This document shows, piece by piece, positions 9,974-19,014 of a stretch of DNA of 64,000 bases; the first letter of the stretch is position 1; the number at the start of each line of letters is the position of its first letter. Location of the stretch: assembly GCF_004770905.1 (NCBI RefSeq), contig NZ_RQHT01000014.1:1364001-1428000 (forward strand). Reading direction: 5' to 3'. The notes beneath the pieces were generated by a model. It worked only from the letters and a program-made list of their open reading frames with translations, searched no databases and was not told the DNA's origin. This DNA is from Leptospira bandrabouensis (GTDB lineage: Bacteria; Spirochaetota; Leptospiria; Leptospirales; Leptospiraceae). A program made the translations under genes and the position numbers.

Positions 9974-10738
9974 TTAAGTCAAAAATTCTGTGGGTGTTTT
10001 GCCTGTGAATGATTTGAATTCTCTTATGAAATGTGATTGGTCAAAATATCCAAAATCATAAGCAAGTCTTGTGAGCGAATTATATTTTCGAATTTCTTGA
10101 ATTACGGAATTCATTCTTATGATGGAAGAAAATTGTTTGGGAGTACTTCCTATCACTTCTCGAAACTTCTTTTCAAAGGTATCGATACTTAAATTCAAAA
10201 CGGAGGCAATGTCATTGATTTTGATTTTTCCTTGCGACAAGTGCATTTGAGAAATCGCTTCCAAAATACGTTTATCAATGATTTGTTTTTGGATCATTTT
10301 TAATAAAAATTTCTCAACATGATCTATCTTCGAATGATTGTCCTTTGATTCCAATAATTGTGAATACATCTCATTTAAATCTGATTGATTCCATAAATCA
10401 TATCCAGAAATCCCAACTTCATTCAATTCCTTCATAGACATATTGAAAAAAGAAAAAGCACCCCATGGTTGGAACTTAACAATCAAAATTTCTGCTCCTT
10501 TCGAAAGTGTATTATGTTTTACTGTTTTACGTAAACCCGACAAAGAGATAATCGGTAAACTTTTAGAATCCGAATGGATTCGGTAGTGATGATTCCCTTT
10601 GAGTTTGATGGTCAAAACAAACGAATGGTGCGGAATGATAGATTTAATAAAACTTTCCTCACATTGGATGAGGAGATAACTTTCTATATAAGGGCTGAGT
10701 TGTAGTCGAGGTTTGTATTCAAAAACAGTTGGCACCAT
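9974..10738 (-). CDS. AraC-family transcriptional regulator
   Basis: A protein of about 254 residues with an N-terminal effector-like domain beginning PTVFEYKPRLQLSPYIESY, and a C-terminal double helix-turn-helix. The second motif, LAYDFGYFDQSHFIREFK followed by GKTPTEF, is the classic AraC signature. The ATG at 10738 is preferred over a TTG five codons upstream, but neither has a strong ribosome binding site. It lies upstream of and co-directional with the DUF1761 gene, which is a plausible target. The ligand is unknown. Confidence 0.88.
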   Translation of the reverse strand: MVPTVFEYKPRLQLSPYIESYLLIQCEESFIKSIIPHHSFVLTIKLKGNHHYRIHSDSKSLPIISLSGLRKTVKHNTLSKGAEILIVKFQPWGAFSFFNMSMKELNEVGISGYDLWNQSDLNEMYSQLLESKDNHSKIDHVEKFLLKMIQKQIIDKRILEAISQMHLSQGKIKINDIASVLNLSIDTFEKKFREVIGSTPKQFSSIIRMNSVIQEIRKYNSLTRLAYDFGYFDQSHFIREFKSFTGKTPTEFLT

Positions 10739-10830
10739 AAGACTTGATCCCAATGAAACTCATTTTAATTCATTGTAAAGTATTTTCCTGCTAGTAGAAG
10801 CAAGGGACAATGCTTGGACTTTGAGAATTA

Positions 10831-10889
10831 TGGGCGCCTCGAATTGGTTAGGTGATAGTTGCCCTGTCCAAAACCGACCGGGCTCACTC
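10831..10889 (+). repeat. Intergenic repeat with GGGCGCCTCG end, copy 2
   Basis: Begins GGGCGCCTCG at 10832-10841, then AATTGGTTAGGTGATAG and a CGACCGGGCTCACTCC end that abuts the stop codon of the DUF1993 gene. The copy at 4577-4674 shares the GGGCGCCTCG-AATTG-TTA-GTG start and a diverged CGACC...CTCC segment. It is GC-rich relative to its flanks, suggesting a dispersed element. No gene lies in 10739-10889. Confidence 0.5.
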
Positions 10890-11408
10890 CTATTTCTTAA
10901 ATGGCATCTCACCCAAATAATCTTTTTTCCCTATCTCCACACCATTATGCCTGAGAATCGCATAGGCAGTTGTTATATGAAAATAAAAATTGGGAATTGC
11001 ATGGTGAGTCAAATATTCGAACCCTGTTAAATATTTTCCTTCCCATCTTGGTTGCGAAACTTTGATATCATTTACTGATTTAAAATCTTCTTCTTTATAA
11101 GTATCTAAGTATTGGATCACTGATTGGATTCTTATTTTGAGTTCATTTAGATTTTTTTCTGAATCTTCATGAACAGGAGCTTCTTTTCCTGTGATACGAG
11201 CGACACAAAGTTTGGCGGTATCACAAGCTATTTGGATTTGTTTGGTTAACTGGAATTGATCTGGAAAGAGTCGTGAGTTTAGCAAATTTTCAAAAGGGAA
11301 CTTCTTGGTTTCAGAATGGATTTCTGCTTTTTCTAAAATTTTAATTAAATTCCCAAGTCCTCTTTTGAATGATTGGACAGAGATTTCATAAATAATGGAT
11401 TCATTCAT
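10890..11408 (-). CDS. DUF1993 family protein
   Basis: A 172-residue soluble protein with the DUF1993 layout: an N-terminal helix (EISVQSFKRGLGNLIKIL), then LLNSRLFPDQFQLTKQIQ and a C-terminal HHAIPNFYFHITTAYAILR. This resembles the DinB-like four-helix fold. I chose ATG 11408; an upstream TTG would add eight residues of unlikely sequence. The family appears in many bacteria and fungi without a settled function. A stand-alone gene with a repeat element at its 3' end. Confidence 0.85.
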   Translation of the reverse strand: MNESIIYEISVQSFKRGLGNLIKILEKAEIHSETKKFPFENLLNSRLFPDQFQLTKQIQIACDTAKLCVARITGKEAPVHEDSEKNLNELKIRIQSVIQYLDTYKEEDFKSVNDIKVSQPRWEGKYLTGFEYLTHHAIPNFYFHITTAYAILRHNGVEIGKKDYLGEMPFKK

Positions 11409-11460
11409 TGTTCTACTCGAATTGAGGTACAAACAAAATCAATCCATTAAATCAAAAATT

Positions 11461-12399
11461 CTAAATCGCAATTCCACCTGATAAAATCAGTTCTAAAAAT
11501 CCAAAATTTTGAGAAGCACGATTGGAGCCACCAGTGGTCAAAACATCGGTAAGATCTATGTATCCACCTTTTCCACCAAATTCTAAAAAGTAAGTACGAG
11601 AAAATTCGTAACGAGTGGCAACATATCCCGAAACACCATAACCAGAAAGATGGAAGTTGTTGTTTTGACCTTTACCTAACACGCGTACGTCGCTTCGACA
11701 AACCACAGGACCACCACCAATAGAAGAAACTAAACTAAGTCCACTCAATCCATCAGAGGAAGTATAAAGGGGAGTGATCCACCCAAAATCTAAAAAGAGA
11801 TAGTTTAATCCATCTGTATGTTCGTACTTTAATATATCGGGAGTTAATGCGATGGTTTGATCGCCCCCATGATACCCGGCCATTTCCTGGACATGATTTG
11901 GGAACAAGTAGATAAAAAGAGCAGCTTCAGTGGATAATGCCATTTGGTTTTTTGCAATGACACCGGGATCAATATAACCTGAATATTTTACCGGTTGGCC
12001 TTGTGTTACCACATACTTCATATGGTCTTCGCCAAAGGATAAAAAGAATCGATCGGTAAAAAAATAACTGAATTTTAAATTGTACTGCGGGATCTCAAAT
12101 TTGGTTGGATTTAAATAAACATCGGCTTTAAAAGACTCTGGTTTATCCCTGGCATCCACTGACTTTAAACTGTAATTGTATCCGGGTCCCCGAAAGTTAA
12201 TATCACTTTGTGTATAATAATCTCTGTTGTAACCCCATTGGATATTCCAATTTCCTTTTTTATCGTGAATGGTAGCAGGTGCCACATTTTCATCGGCCGT
12301 AATCGAAGAGCCAATCAAAAGACAAACAATCAAAACGTAAAATTTATGTTTAGTGGAAACAAACGGACGTTTGATTCTAAGGGAATACAAATTGTACAT
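11461..12399 (-). CDS. Putative outer-membrane beta-barrel protein
   Basis: A 312-residue protein with a signal peptide (hydrophobic core about residues 20-33, ending SSITA before DEN). The mature part alternates polar and aromatic residues in beta-strand fashion (KFSYFFTDRFFLSFGED, GYVATRYEFSRTYFLEFGG) and has few long hydrophobic runs, as in outer-membrane barrels. The last residues (LELILSGGIAI) are strand-like but do not end in aromatic Phe or Trp. No named family recognised. Stand-alone gene; the barrel call is an inference from residue patterning. Confidence 0.6.
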   Translation of the reverse strand: MYNLYSLRIKRPFVSTKHKFYVLIVCLLIGSSITADENVAPATIHDKKGNWNIQWGYNRDYYTQSDINFRGPGYNYSLKSVDARDKPESFKADVYLNPTKFEIPQYNLKFSYFFTDRFFLSFGEDHMKYVVTQGQPVKYSGYIDPGVIAKNQMALSTEAALFIYLFPNHVQEMAGYHGGDQTIALTPDILKYEHTDGLNYLFLDFGWITPLYTSSDGLSGLSLVSSIGGGPVVCRSDVRVLGKGQNNNFHLSGYGVSGYVATRYEFSRTYFLEFGGKGGYIDLTDVLTTGGSNRASQNFGFLELILSGGIAI

Positions 12400-12544
12400 A
12401 AAGCCATTTTCTAAATCGGTAACAATTTGGAATAGGGGAATGTGTCTGGAGAAACCCGGAAAAGGAGAATTTTTAAGTAGGGATAAATACTATGTTTCTT
12501 TTCGCAGGGTCCAGGTTATTAAAGTCTAGCGGTTTAGAGTCCCC

Positions 12545-14146
12545 TTAGTAACTTCCTCCGCTCCCGCCACCGCCAGAAGAACCCCCACCAAAACTTCCGC
12601 CGCCACCACCGCCACCGGAAGAACCACCAGAACTACTTTTTTGTTTTTTAGGAATGGTTTCGTATTCGGTGGCACTATGTTTGCAATGGGCGCAAGTTCG
12701 CCTTACTTCTACTTTCCCCGAACTGCTGTAAGTTGCTTCTGATAAAACACGACTTGATTTACAAACAAAGGTTTCAAATTTACATTCAGGGCAAACTTTG
12801 ATTTTGGGAAAGGATGTTCCTTTGTATATGTATTCAGGATTGATGTTAGGAAATTTTAGAATGGCATTGGCATCACAACTTGGACAAACCCAAACATCAT
12901 AATCAATAGAGTTGACAATTTCTTCAGAAACCTGTCCTTCCGATAAATGTTTGTTATCTGCTTCTTCGGAAAGTTTTGTCATGATAGATCCACATTTACC
13001 ACACTTTCTGGGGATGTTGCGAATGGCTTGTAATCGGCCCGTGAGCTTACGCATTCGTAAGTCTCCCCAAAAGATGAAAAAAATGACAATACTACCAATG
13101 ATAATAAAGATAGACACAGGAAATAATGCATCTTCTAAAACCAAAGAAAGAAGAGTGATCGTTATGATGACAGGACTAATGACTAGGCCATAAAACAATA
13201 CAAAATCGGTTTTGTGAACTATATGGTATTTGGCAGTGGGGGAAGGTGTTATCCAGACGATGAGTCTTTGGAGTAAATTTAAAAATACAAATAAGCCAAG
13301 GTATCCTAGAATAAAAAATTGTTTATAATGAAATGATTCTTCTTTTTCAATTCTTTCTTGTTCCGAAAGTTTTTCATTTAATAACCTTGATTCTTCATCG
13401 TTTAAAAAATAATTTCCCGTTGTATTGTATCGATCAATGGTTTCTTCTAATATTTTCTTTTCTTCTTCTGAAAGCTGTGTATAGGATTTCCCTTGGTAAT
13501 CATAATAATCATTTCGTTTGAATTTATTCGATAATTCAGTGTTAGTCGGATAATTACTTGTATCAGATGAAACATTTGTATCGCTAACATTGGAAACTAA
13601 ATCTTCTACAGGGATTTCTGGATGGTTTAATTTTTGAATTAGGGCTGCAACTGTATCAACATGACCTTTTTGAAAATTATCAGCTTTGAATGCTGGGATT
13701 GTATAGGTATCGATGATTCGTTTGACGGTGGCATCTGGTAGGTCCCCTTCCAAGCCATATCCAATTTCAATTTCCACACGACGCTGGTCGATCACATGTA
13801 AAATTAAAATTCCGTTGTCTTTGTCTTTTTTCCCAATTTTCCAATAATTAAATAAAGCGACGGCAAAATCTTTTGGCACATAACTTTCAATGGTGGGAAG
13901 AGTCACAACGGCAATTTCTAAACCGGAATTTTGTTCTTCGTCATTGATCATCTGGTCAATGACGGTTGTGTCAGTTAATACTCCGGCACTGTCCTCTACC
14001 CAACTGTTTCTAAGTTCTTTGGGGTTAGGAACTTGTGCAACTCTTTGATCGATTCCTTCCCCTGTGGGAGAACAGGAGAATAGGAAAGAGAGAGTGAGTA
14101 AGTAGGGAAGACTTGTCAAAAAAAAATTGGCTTTGTTTGTTGGCAT
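12545..14146 (-). CDS. TPM-domain lipoprotein with zinc ribbons and a Gly/Ser-rich tail
   Basis: A 533-residue protein. The leader ends in a lipobox (SFLFSC, Cys25). A TPM domain (about residues 42-175) follows, with the family patterns DSAGVLTD, GLEIAVVTLP, DNGILILHVIDQRRVEIEIGYGLEG. About three membrane segments lie near residues 275-370. Two Cys-rich zinc-ribbon modules follow (CGKCG...CPSCDA and CPECKFE...CAHCKHS). The chain ends in a GGGGGGGSFGGGSSG-type tail common to YgcG-like TPM proteins. ATG 14146 fits the signal peptide; an upstream TTG at 14206 overlaps the previous gene by four bases. TPM proteins have been linked to phosphatase activity and to protein quality control; the role here is unknown. 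Confidence 0.82.
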   Translation of the reverse strand: MPTNKANFFLTSLPYLLTLSFLFSCSPTGEGIDQRVAQVPNPKELRNSWVEDSAGVLTDTTVIDQMINDEEQNSGLEIAVVTLPTIESYVPKDFAVALFNYWKIGKKDKDNGILILHVIDQRRVEIEIGYGLEGDLPDATVKRIIDTYTIPAFKADNFQKGHVDTVAALIQKLNHPEIPVEDLVSNVSDTNVSSDTSNYPTNTELSNKFKRNDYYDYQGKSYTQLSEEEKKILEETIDRYNTTGNYFLNDEESRLLNEKLSEQERIEKEESFHYKQFFILGYLGLFVFLNLLQRLIVWITPSPTAKYHIVHKTDFVLFYGLVISPVIITITLLSLVLEDALFPVSIFIIIGSIVIFFIFWGDLRMRKLTGRLQAIRNIPRKCGKCGSIMTKLSEEADNKHLSEGQVSEEIVNSIDYDVWVCPSCDANAILKFPNINPEYIYKGTSFPKIKVCPECKFETFVCKSSRVLSEATYSSSGKVEVRRTCAHCKHSATEYETIPKKQKSSSGGSSGGGGGGGSFGGGSSGGGGSGGSY

Positions 14147-14202
14147 TATGCTTTCTACCAGAGGATTTGAATTTACTGAGTCTAGTTTCCTTAAATTAGG
14201 AA

Positions 14203-15033
14203 TCAATTAGAAAAAACGCAAGGTATGGAAGGCTCAAAGCAGAAACGAATCATCCGTGGGGCTACAGTTTTACCAGAAACCGATTTAATTCCAGTAATGT
14301 AAATTGTGTACGGAGTATTCATTGCAAAACTGTATGCCATTTGAATGTCCATCCTGTTTCCAGTGACCACCATATTTCCCTCAAATGGTGGGCTACCGAT
14401 GCTTGGGATGATTACTATTTTATCGAATGCCCAACTCTGAAATGTAGATCCAGATGCAACAAACTCGGGTATTTCTGAAAAGTATAATTGCATTGGGTTG
14501 ATGGTTGAGTATATATTAGTATTATTTTTTGGAAACGAGTCAACTAAATCAAATTCAGAACCAATTTGGCTTGGTACAACAACTGCCAGAGTAATTTCCA
14601 TTCCTTGTAATGCACTAACCAATTGCACATTATTAGCACTTAACACTTCAAATACGAGTTCAAAAAATAAAAGCCCTTCTTTATATACATCGAAAGAATG
14701 TCTTCCTGCTCCTAAGCTAATATAAAAACGACCTCCTACATCTGTGGTGTATGTGGATGCTATATTTTTTTTGTTAGAAGAAATGGCTTTATTTTTGAGT
14801 TCTAAATTTGCTTGTGCAACTCCATTTGGATCACGTATTTGTCCAGCAATAAGATAAACGTCTTTTCCTAAAGAAGAGGCACCTAACAACAATCCTAATT
14901 GTTTGATTTGTTCAGAGTTATCTTTTGCAGGGTTTAAAATAGGTTGCCATATTGGATGGTAATAGCAGCCTGATGAGCTTACCAAAGAAAAAAATAAGAG
15001 ACATAAAGAATAGTTTTGCTTTAGCTTGTTCAT
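14203..15033 (-). CDS. Lipoprotein with Ig-like fold, paralog of the next two genes
   Basis: About 276 residues. The leader ends in LVSSSGC, followed by YYHPIWQPILNPAKD, a motif shared with the two following upstream genes (C-Y-(Y/F)-x-P then NPE/NPA). An N-terminal carboxypeptidase-regulatory-like segment (AGQIRDPNGVAQANLELKN ... GGRFYISLGAG) is followed by an SbsA-type Ig-like domain ending TPYTIYITGIKSVSGKTVAP. I took ATG 15033 to fit the signal peptide. Likely a surface or periplasmic lipoprotein; function unknown. Confidence 0.75.
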   Translation of the reverse strand: MNKLKQNYSLCLLFFSLVSSSGCYYHPIWQPILNPAKDNSEQIKQLGLLLGASSLGKDVYLIAGQIRDPNGVAQANLELKNKAISSNKKNIASTYTTDVGGRFYISLGAGRHSFDVYKEGLLFFELVFEVLSANNVQLVSALQGMEITLAVVVPSQIGSEFDLVDSFPKNNTNIYSTINPMQLYFSEIPEFVASGSTFQSWAFDKIVIIPSIGSPPFEGNMVVTGNRMDIQMAYSFAMNTPYTIYITGIKSVSGKTVAPRMIRFCFEPSIPCVFSN

Positions 15034-15145
15034 TAAACTTCGGTTCGGTGTTTCCTTAAATGAAAAATTGATAGGAAACAACAGATGGCGATCTGTAAAA
15101 TTCTAACACAAGTTGCATAATTCTGTCAACGCAAAACATCGTATT

Positions 15146-15652
15146 TTACAGAGGCATACATCCAGAACAGGTAAAAGTAACTTTAGTATTGGGAGACAAA
15201 GTTTTTCCCGTTTTTGCTTTGATTCCTGCTCCGAATGCAATAGTGTATGTGAGTAAATTGTCTAAAGCAGGGTCAGCAGAAAGCTCAAATTTTCTATTTG
15301 CAAAGTTTACTACTGGAAAGAAGTTGATGGTTTCTGTCAGAATTATATTTTCGTTAATCCAAGTCGTGGGATCGGACACATTAATTTCTATTTCTTCTGA
15401 GAATGTAAAAGAGTAGGTAGTTAAGGGAGGTGTAATATCTTCACCATCTGCTGGTATAGAACTTACTAAAGAAAAATAGGGTGAAGGTGTTGCACCCAGA
15501 GCTGCTAGCAGGCCTGCACTTACAGCACTACCTTCTTCTTTTACTTCTGGGTTTACAACCAATTGCACCGCAGGATTAAAATAACAATTTCCAAGTAACA
15601 TCCATACGCACAATAGATAGAGTGAAATTGGTAATCTAGGATTTCGCTTCAT
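15146..15652 (-). CDS. Short lipoprotein with SbsA-type Ig-like domain
   Basis: 168 residues. The leader ends in LLGNC, then YFNPAVQLVVNPE. After a short linker comes a single Ig-like domain that starts SIPADGEDITPP and ends with LTYTIAFGAGIKAKTGKTL, matching the C-terminal domains of its two neighbours. It lacks the regulatory-like segment they have, so it looks like a shortened paralog. Flanked by 110- to 150-base gaps. Function unknown. Confidence 0.72.
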   Translation of the reverse strand: MKRNPRLPISLYLLCVWMLLGNCYFNPAVQLVVNPEVKEEGSAVSAGLLAALGATPSPYFSLVSSIPADGEDITPPLTTYSFTFSEEIEINVSDPTTWINENIILTETINFFPVVNFANRKFELSADPALDNLLTYTIAFGAGIKAKTGKTLSPNTKVTFTCSGCMPL

Positions 15653-15800
15653 AAAAATAGGCTCCCAAGGTTAGGATGATTGTTTTAAAATAAGGAAACT
15701 ACGTTTTAGAAGAAAGAGTCTAAGGCTTCGATCCTACAGAATTTCCATTGAAACGGAGAATCAAAGTATTACAAACATCCCCTTCATTACCTGATCCAAT

Positions 15801-16619
15801 CTAAAGTGCTTTTAACGTACCTACTTTAAATTGGAAAGTAGTTGGTTTTAAAAATTTTCCCGTTTCTGATTTAATTCCAGGATTCAAAGTAACAGTATAA
15901 GTTGTCAATGGTTGAATTGTAGAGTTATCCAATATCAATTGGACATAATAAGGTGTCACATTTACATTCAATAAATACACCGCTGGAGAAACGATGAAAT
16001 TATCCGCGGCCCAACCAAATTTTGCTCCTTCCGCTGGCACTTCCAAATTTTCCGAAAACATAAACATCGATCCACCAGCAATCGTATTGTTAAAATTAAA
16101 TTCGTCAATGTATAACCCGTCATAAGGCATGGAAGTGATTAGTTCCAAGTATACGGGTGGTTCTACTCCCAATTCATAAACTTCGAAACTCTGAACTTGG
16201 TAATTGGTTTTGTCAATAGAGACAAGAGTCACTGAAGTTTTTGAAACATTTAATTGGAAATTCACAATTGTTCCATTGTCAGAAAATTGTAAAGAGACAA
16301 TGCCCGTTGGTGAATCTAAAAGAAATCTTCCATAAATATTTGTGGTGGTAGAGTTAGTTAGGCTTTTTAAAGAAGGGGAAACATTTTGTAATGAGATTTG
16401 CACATTGGATAAGGCTGCCCCTTCTCTTTTCAGTTGTCCGGAGATTCGAACCGTCCCTGTTTGGTTGGTAAGACCTGCAATCATTCCTAGTACAGAAGAA
16501 TTATCTTTTGTTTTTTCTGGATTGAGTAAATCAAAAACAAAAGGATTGAAGTAACAGTTCGTCATAGAAATTAAAAAGACGAAGCATATTAAAATTGGTT
16601 TTGTAAGCATATGTTTCAT
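15801..16619 (-). CDS. Lipoprotein with regulatory-like and Ig-like domains
   Basis: 272 residues. The leader ends in ISMTNC, then YFNPFVFDLLNPEK. A beta-sandwich segment (VRISGQLKREGAALSNVQI ... IYGRFLLDSPTG) resembles the carboxypeptidase regulatory-like fold. The C-terminal domain ends TTYTVTLNPGIKSETGKFL, the same Ig-like ending as its paralogs. An AGGA ribosome binding site precedes ATG 16619. It lies 12 bases after the coiled-coil gene upstream, so the two are probably co-transcribed. Function unknown. Confidence 0.75.
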   Translation of the reverse strand: MKHMLTKPILICFVFLISMTNCYFNPFVFDLLNPEKTKDNSSVLGMIAGLTNQTGTVRISGQLKREGAALSNVQISLQNVSPSLKSLTNSTTTNIYGRFLLDSPTGIVSLQFSDNGTIVNFQLNVSKTSVTLVSIDKTNYQVQSFEVYELGVEPPVYLELITSMPYDGLYIDEFNFNNTIAGGSMFMFSENLEVPAEGAKFGWAADNFIVSPAVYLLNVNVTPYYVQLILDNSTIQPLTTYTVTLNPGIKSETGKFLKPTTFQFKVGTLKAL

Positions 16620-16631
16620 CTTTTGATTCCT

Positions 16632-17450
16632 CTATTTTCTTTTCTTTAGCACTTCTAAATCTTTTTCTAATTGTTCTAACTCGTATTTTTCTTCTGCTTC
16701 TTTTATTTCTTGTTCAGTTCTAATTTGTTCCACAGCTTCATCTTTGATTCGTTTGATTTCGGAATCTGAAACCATACGATATCCATTCCCTTCACAAACA
16801 TCAACGATAATGGTCTTGCGAGTGACAGTAACCAAAAATCCACCGAGTAAGGTAAAAGCCATATCAGTCCAAGTGGAAGTTTGTTTGATGCGTACAGGAC
16901 GATTGTCTTTAGGAAGTAATACATCCCAATTAGGTTCTTTGAAACGGAGGGCTCCAAACAACCAAAAGTATTCTGGATAGGATTGGAAAGCTTGGCATTT
17001 CGCTGATTCAGGGGCAAGGGTGACCATATTTCCATCCGCCACGGAACCTAATACAAAAGAATCGCGAAGGCTATGGGTAACTACTTCTCCACCTTCAGCG
17101 GCTTTTCTTTCTGATTCTTGTTTTGATAATTCTTCCCTTCTTTTTCGAATTTCCTCTTGTTTGGCGGCGATGGCCTTCTCTTTTTCGATCTTTCGTTTTT
17201 CTTCTTCTTCTTTCCGTATGATTTCTTCTTCTGATTCGGCAATGTCTTTATAAATGATTTTTAAAACGGTTTTTTTGGAAATGACCATGTGTTTTCCGTT
17301 TTGTGTGTCTACTTCGACACTATCCACATTTTGATTGGTGACAATCCCTTTGATTGATTTACCTTGTTTGAGAAGGATGGTTTGTACTGCACTTAAAGGA
17401 AAAATGAAAAAAGAAAGAAAGACGATGATGAACAGTTTTATGTTTCGCAT
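16632..17450 (-). CDS. Exported coiled-coil protein of unknown function
   Basis: 272 residues with a signal peptide ending near PLSA, then a small beta domain (LLKQGKSIKGIVTNQNVDSV) that looks like a short SH3-like or LSM-like module. A highly charged coiled coil (about residues 75-118, rich in E, K and R) follows. A second globular part contains a hydrophobic FTLLGGFLVTV stretch, and a C-terminal E/K-rich helix ends the chain. It is the first gene of the minus-strand lipoprotein run. I do not recognise a named family. Confidence 0.65.
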   Translation of the reverse strand: MRNIKLFIIVFLSFFIFPLSAVQTILLKQGKSIKGIVTNQNVDSVEVDTQNGKHMVISKKTVLKIIYKDIAESEEEIIRKEEEEKRKIEKEKAIAAKQEEIRKRREELSKQESERKAAEGGEVVTHSLRDSFVLGSVADGNMVTLAPESAKCQAFQSYPEYFWLFGALRFKEPNWDVLLPKDNRPVRIKQTSTWTDMAFTLLGGFLVTVTRKTIIVDVCEGNGYRMVSDSEIKRIKDEAVEQIRTEQEIKEAEEKYELEQLEKDLEVLKKRK

Positions 17451-17718
17451 ATGGAAGCCTATACTAGTATTTTCCCTATAATAATAGAATTTAGAATCAT
17501 TTGCAATACCTAATTTATCATTTTCTGGAAATACTCCAGGAATTGACAGGCATTCAGAGATTGATTAGGTGGTGACCGCCAAACATATTTCCCTCGGTAA
17601 AAAAAAATTACACTCGTTAAACTGGGTTAGAAAATTATTTCCTAAGTTGTCTATGGCATTAAATTTGCAATTTTTAGTAGTTTTAGCCAAGAATCGTTTT
17701 TTCTTACAAAGAGGTAAC

Positions 17719-19014
17719 ATGAAAGAAGAGCAAAAAATGCATAAAGTTCTACGTTCTGTTCATTTATGGGGCATAGCTGTGGGTCTTGTTATTTCTGGTG
17801 ACTATTTTGGTTGGAATTTTGGTTGGTCTCATGCAAGTTTTTGGGAATTTAGTTTTGCAGTTGTTTGGATTGCTACTTTTTACGTTCTATTTGCGCTTTG
17901 TTTTACTGAACTTGCTGCCAGTATTCCTCAGTCTGGGGGTCCTTCTGCTTATGCTAAAAGAGCACTTGGTGATTTGTTTGGACTTTTCACTGGTTATTTA
18001 GTATTAGTAGAGTTTTTATTAGCACCACCCGCCATAGCTTCTGCGTTAGGTGGATACATCCATTTTCTTTTTCCAGTGATACCAGCTTTTGGTGCCGGTA
18101 TTGTTATGTTTTGTTTGTTACTTTTGATCAATCTAACGGGGATCAAACAAACGGCACGTTTTGAACTTTTGGTTACCATAGTTGCTGTATTTGGTCTTTT
18201 GTTATATTTGGTTTTCCTTTGGCCTCATGTTTCTTTTGACCGAATTCCTAAATTTCCTTTAGTCAGTTCTATATCTTGGTCATCAGTTTTTCTTTCGATA
18301 CCTTTTGCCATTTGGTTTTTTCTGGCTGTAGAAGGAGTGGCCCTGGCCTCCGAAGAAGTTCGTAATCCTGCTCGTGATATACCCATTGGATATACGGCAG
18401 GTATTTTTACCTTATTATGTTTGGCGGGACTCATTTTTGTTTTTACAGCCTCTGTTGTGGATACCAAAGAAATTTCTGTTTTAGATTATCCATTATCTTA
18501 CGTATTGCAAAAGTTATATGGGACGGAAGTAATTTGGCCTTTTTTATTTACCTTTATAGGTTTGTTTGGTCTTGTGGCTTCCCTTTTTGGAATCATCCTT
18601 GGAAACTCGCGATTGATTTACGCAATGGCCAAAGAAGGGTATTTACCAACATATTTGTCGAAACTAAGTTATGGTTCTCTTGTTCCTCAAAATGCAGTTC
18701 TTAGTGGCGGCGCACTGGGAATTTTGTGTATGTGTTTTTTGGATACAGCAGAATTAATCACTATTTCAGCACTCGGTGCTTGTGGAATGTATCTTTTGAG
18801 TTTAGTATCTTATTTTGTTTTGAGAAAAAAAGAACCCCAAATGCCAAGACCTTACAAAGCGCCATTGTATCCGATTTTACCAGGATTGGCACTGGTATTA
18901 GGAATTGTTGCCTGCGGTTCTGTTTTTGTTTCTAAACCCTATTTAGCACTCGGTGTTTTAGGTTTTGGTTTGGTTTTGGGAATTGGTTATTATTTTAAAA
19001 ACAGAAAAAATTAA
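17719..19014 (+). CDS. APC-family permease, ethanolamine permease type
   Basis: A 431-residue inner-membrane transporter with 12 predicted helices. The first helix contains GLVISGDYFGWNFGW, typical of the ethanolamine/amino-acid permease branch of the APC superfamily, and the loop SIPQSGGPSAYAKRALG is also diagnostic. I chose ATG 17719 because GAGG lies eight bases upstream; an in-frame GTG at 17569 would add 50 unlikely residues. No ethanolamine-degradation gene is nearby, so the substrate is only suggested. The gene converges with, and its stop overlaps, the cyclase gene on the other strand. The 268-base gap upstream shows no clear promoter. Confidence 0.85.
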   Translation: MKEEQKMHKVLRSVHLWGIAVGLVISGDYFGWNFGWSHASFWEFSFAVVWIATFYVLFALCFTELAASIPQSGGPSAYAKRALGDLFGLFTGYLVLVEFLLAPPAIASALGGYIHFLFPVIPAFGAGIVMFCLLLLINLTGIKQTARFELLVTIVAVFGLLLYLVFLWPHVSFDRIPKFPLVSSISWSSVFLSIPFAIWFFLAVEGVALASEEVRNPARDIPIGYTAGIFTLLCLAGLIFVFTASVVDTKEISVLDYPLSYVLQKLYGTEVIWPFLFTFIGLFGLVASLFGIILGNSRLIYAMAKEGYLPTYLSKLSYGSLVPQNAVLSGGALGILCMCFLDTAELITISALGACGMYLLSLVSYFVLRKKEPQMPRPYKAPLYPILPGLALVLGIVACGSVFVSKPYLALGVLGFGLVLGIGYYFKNRKN

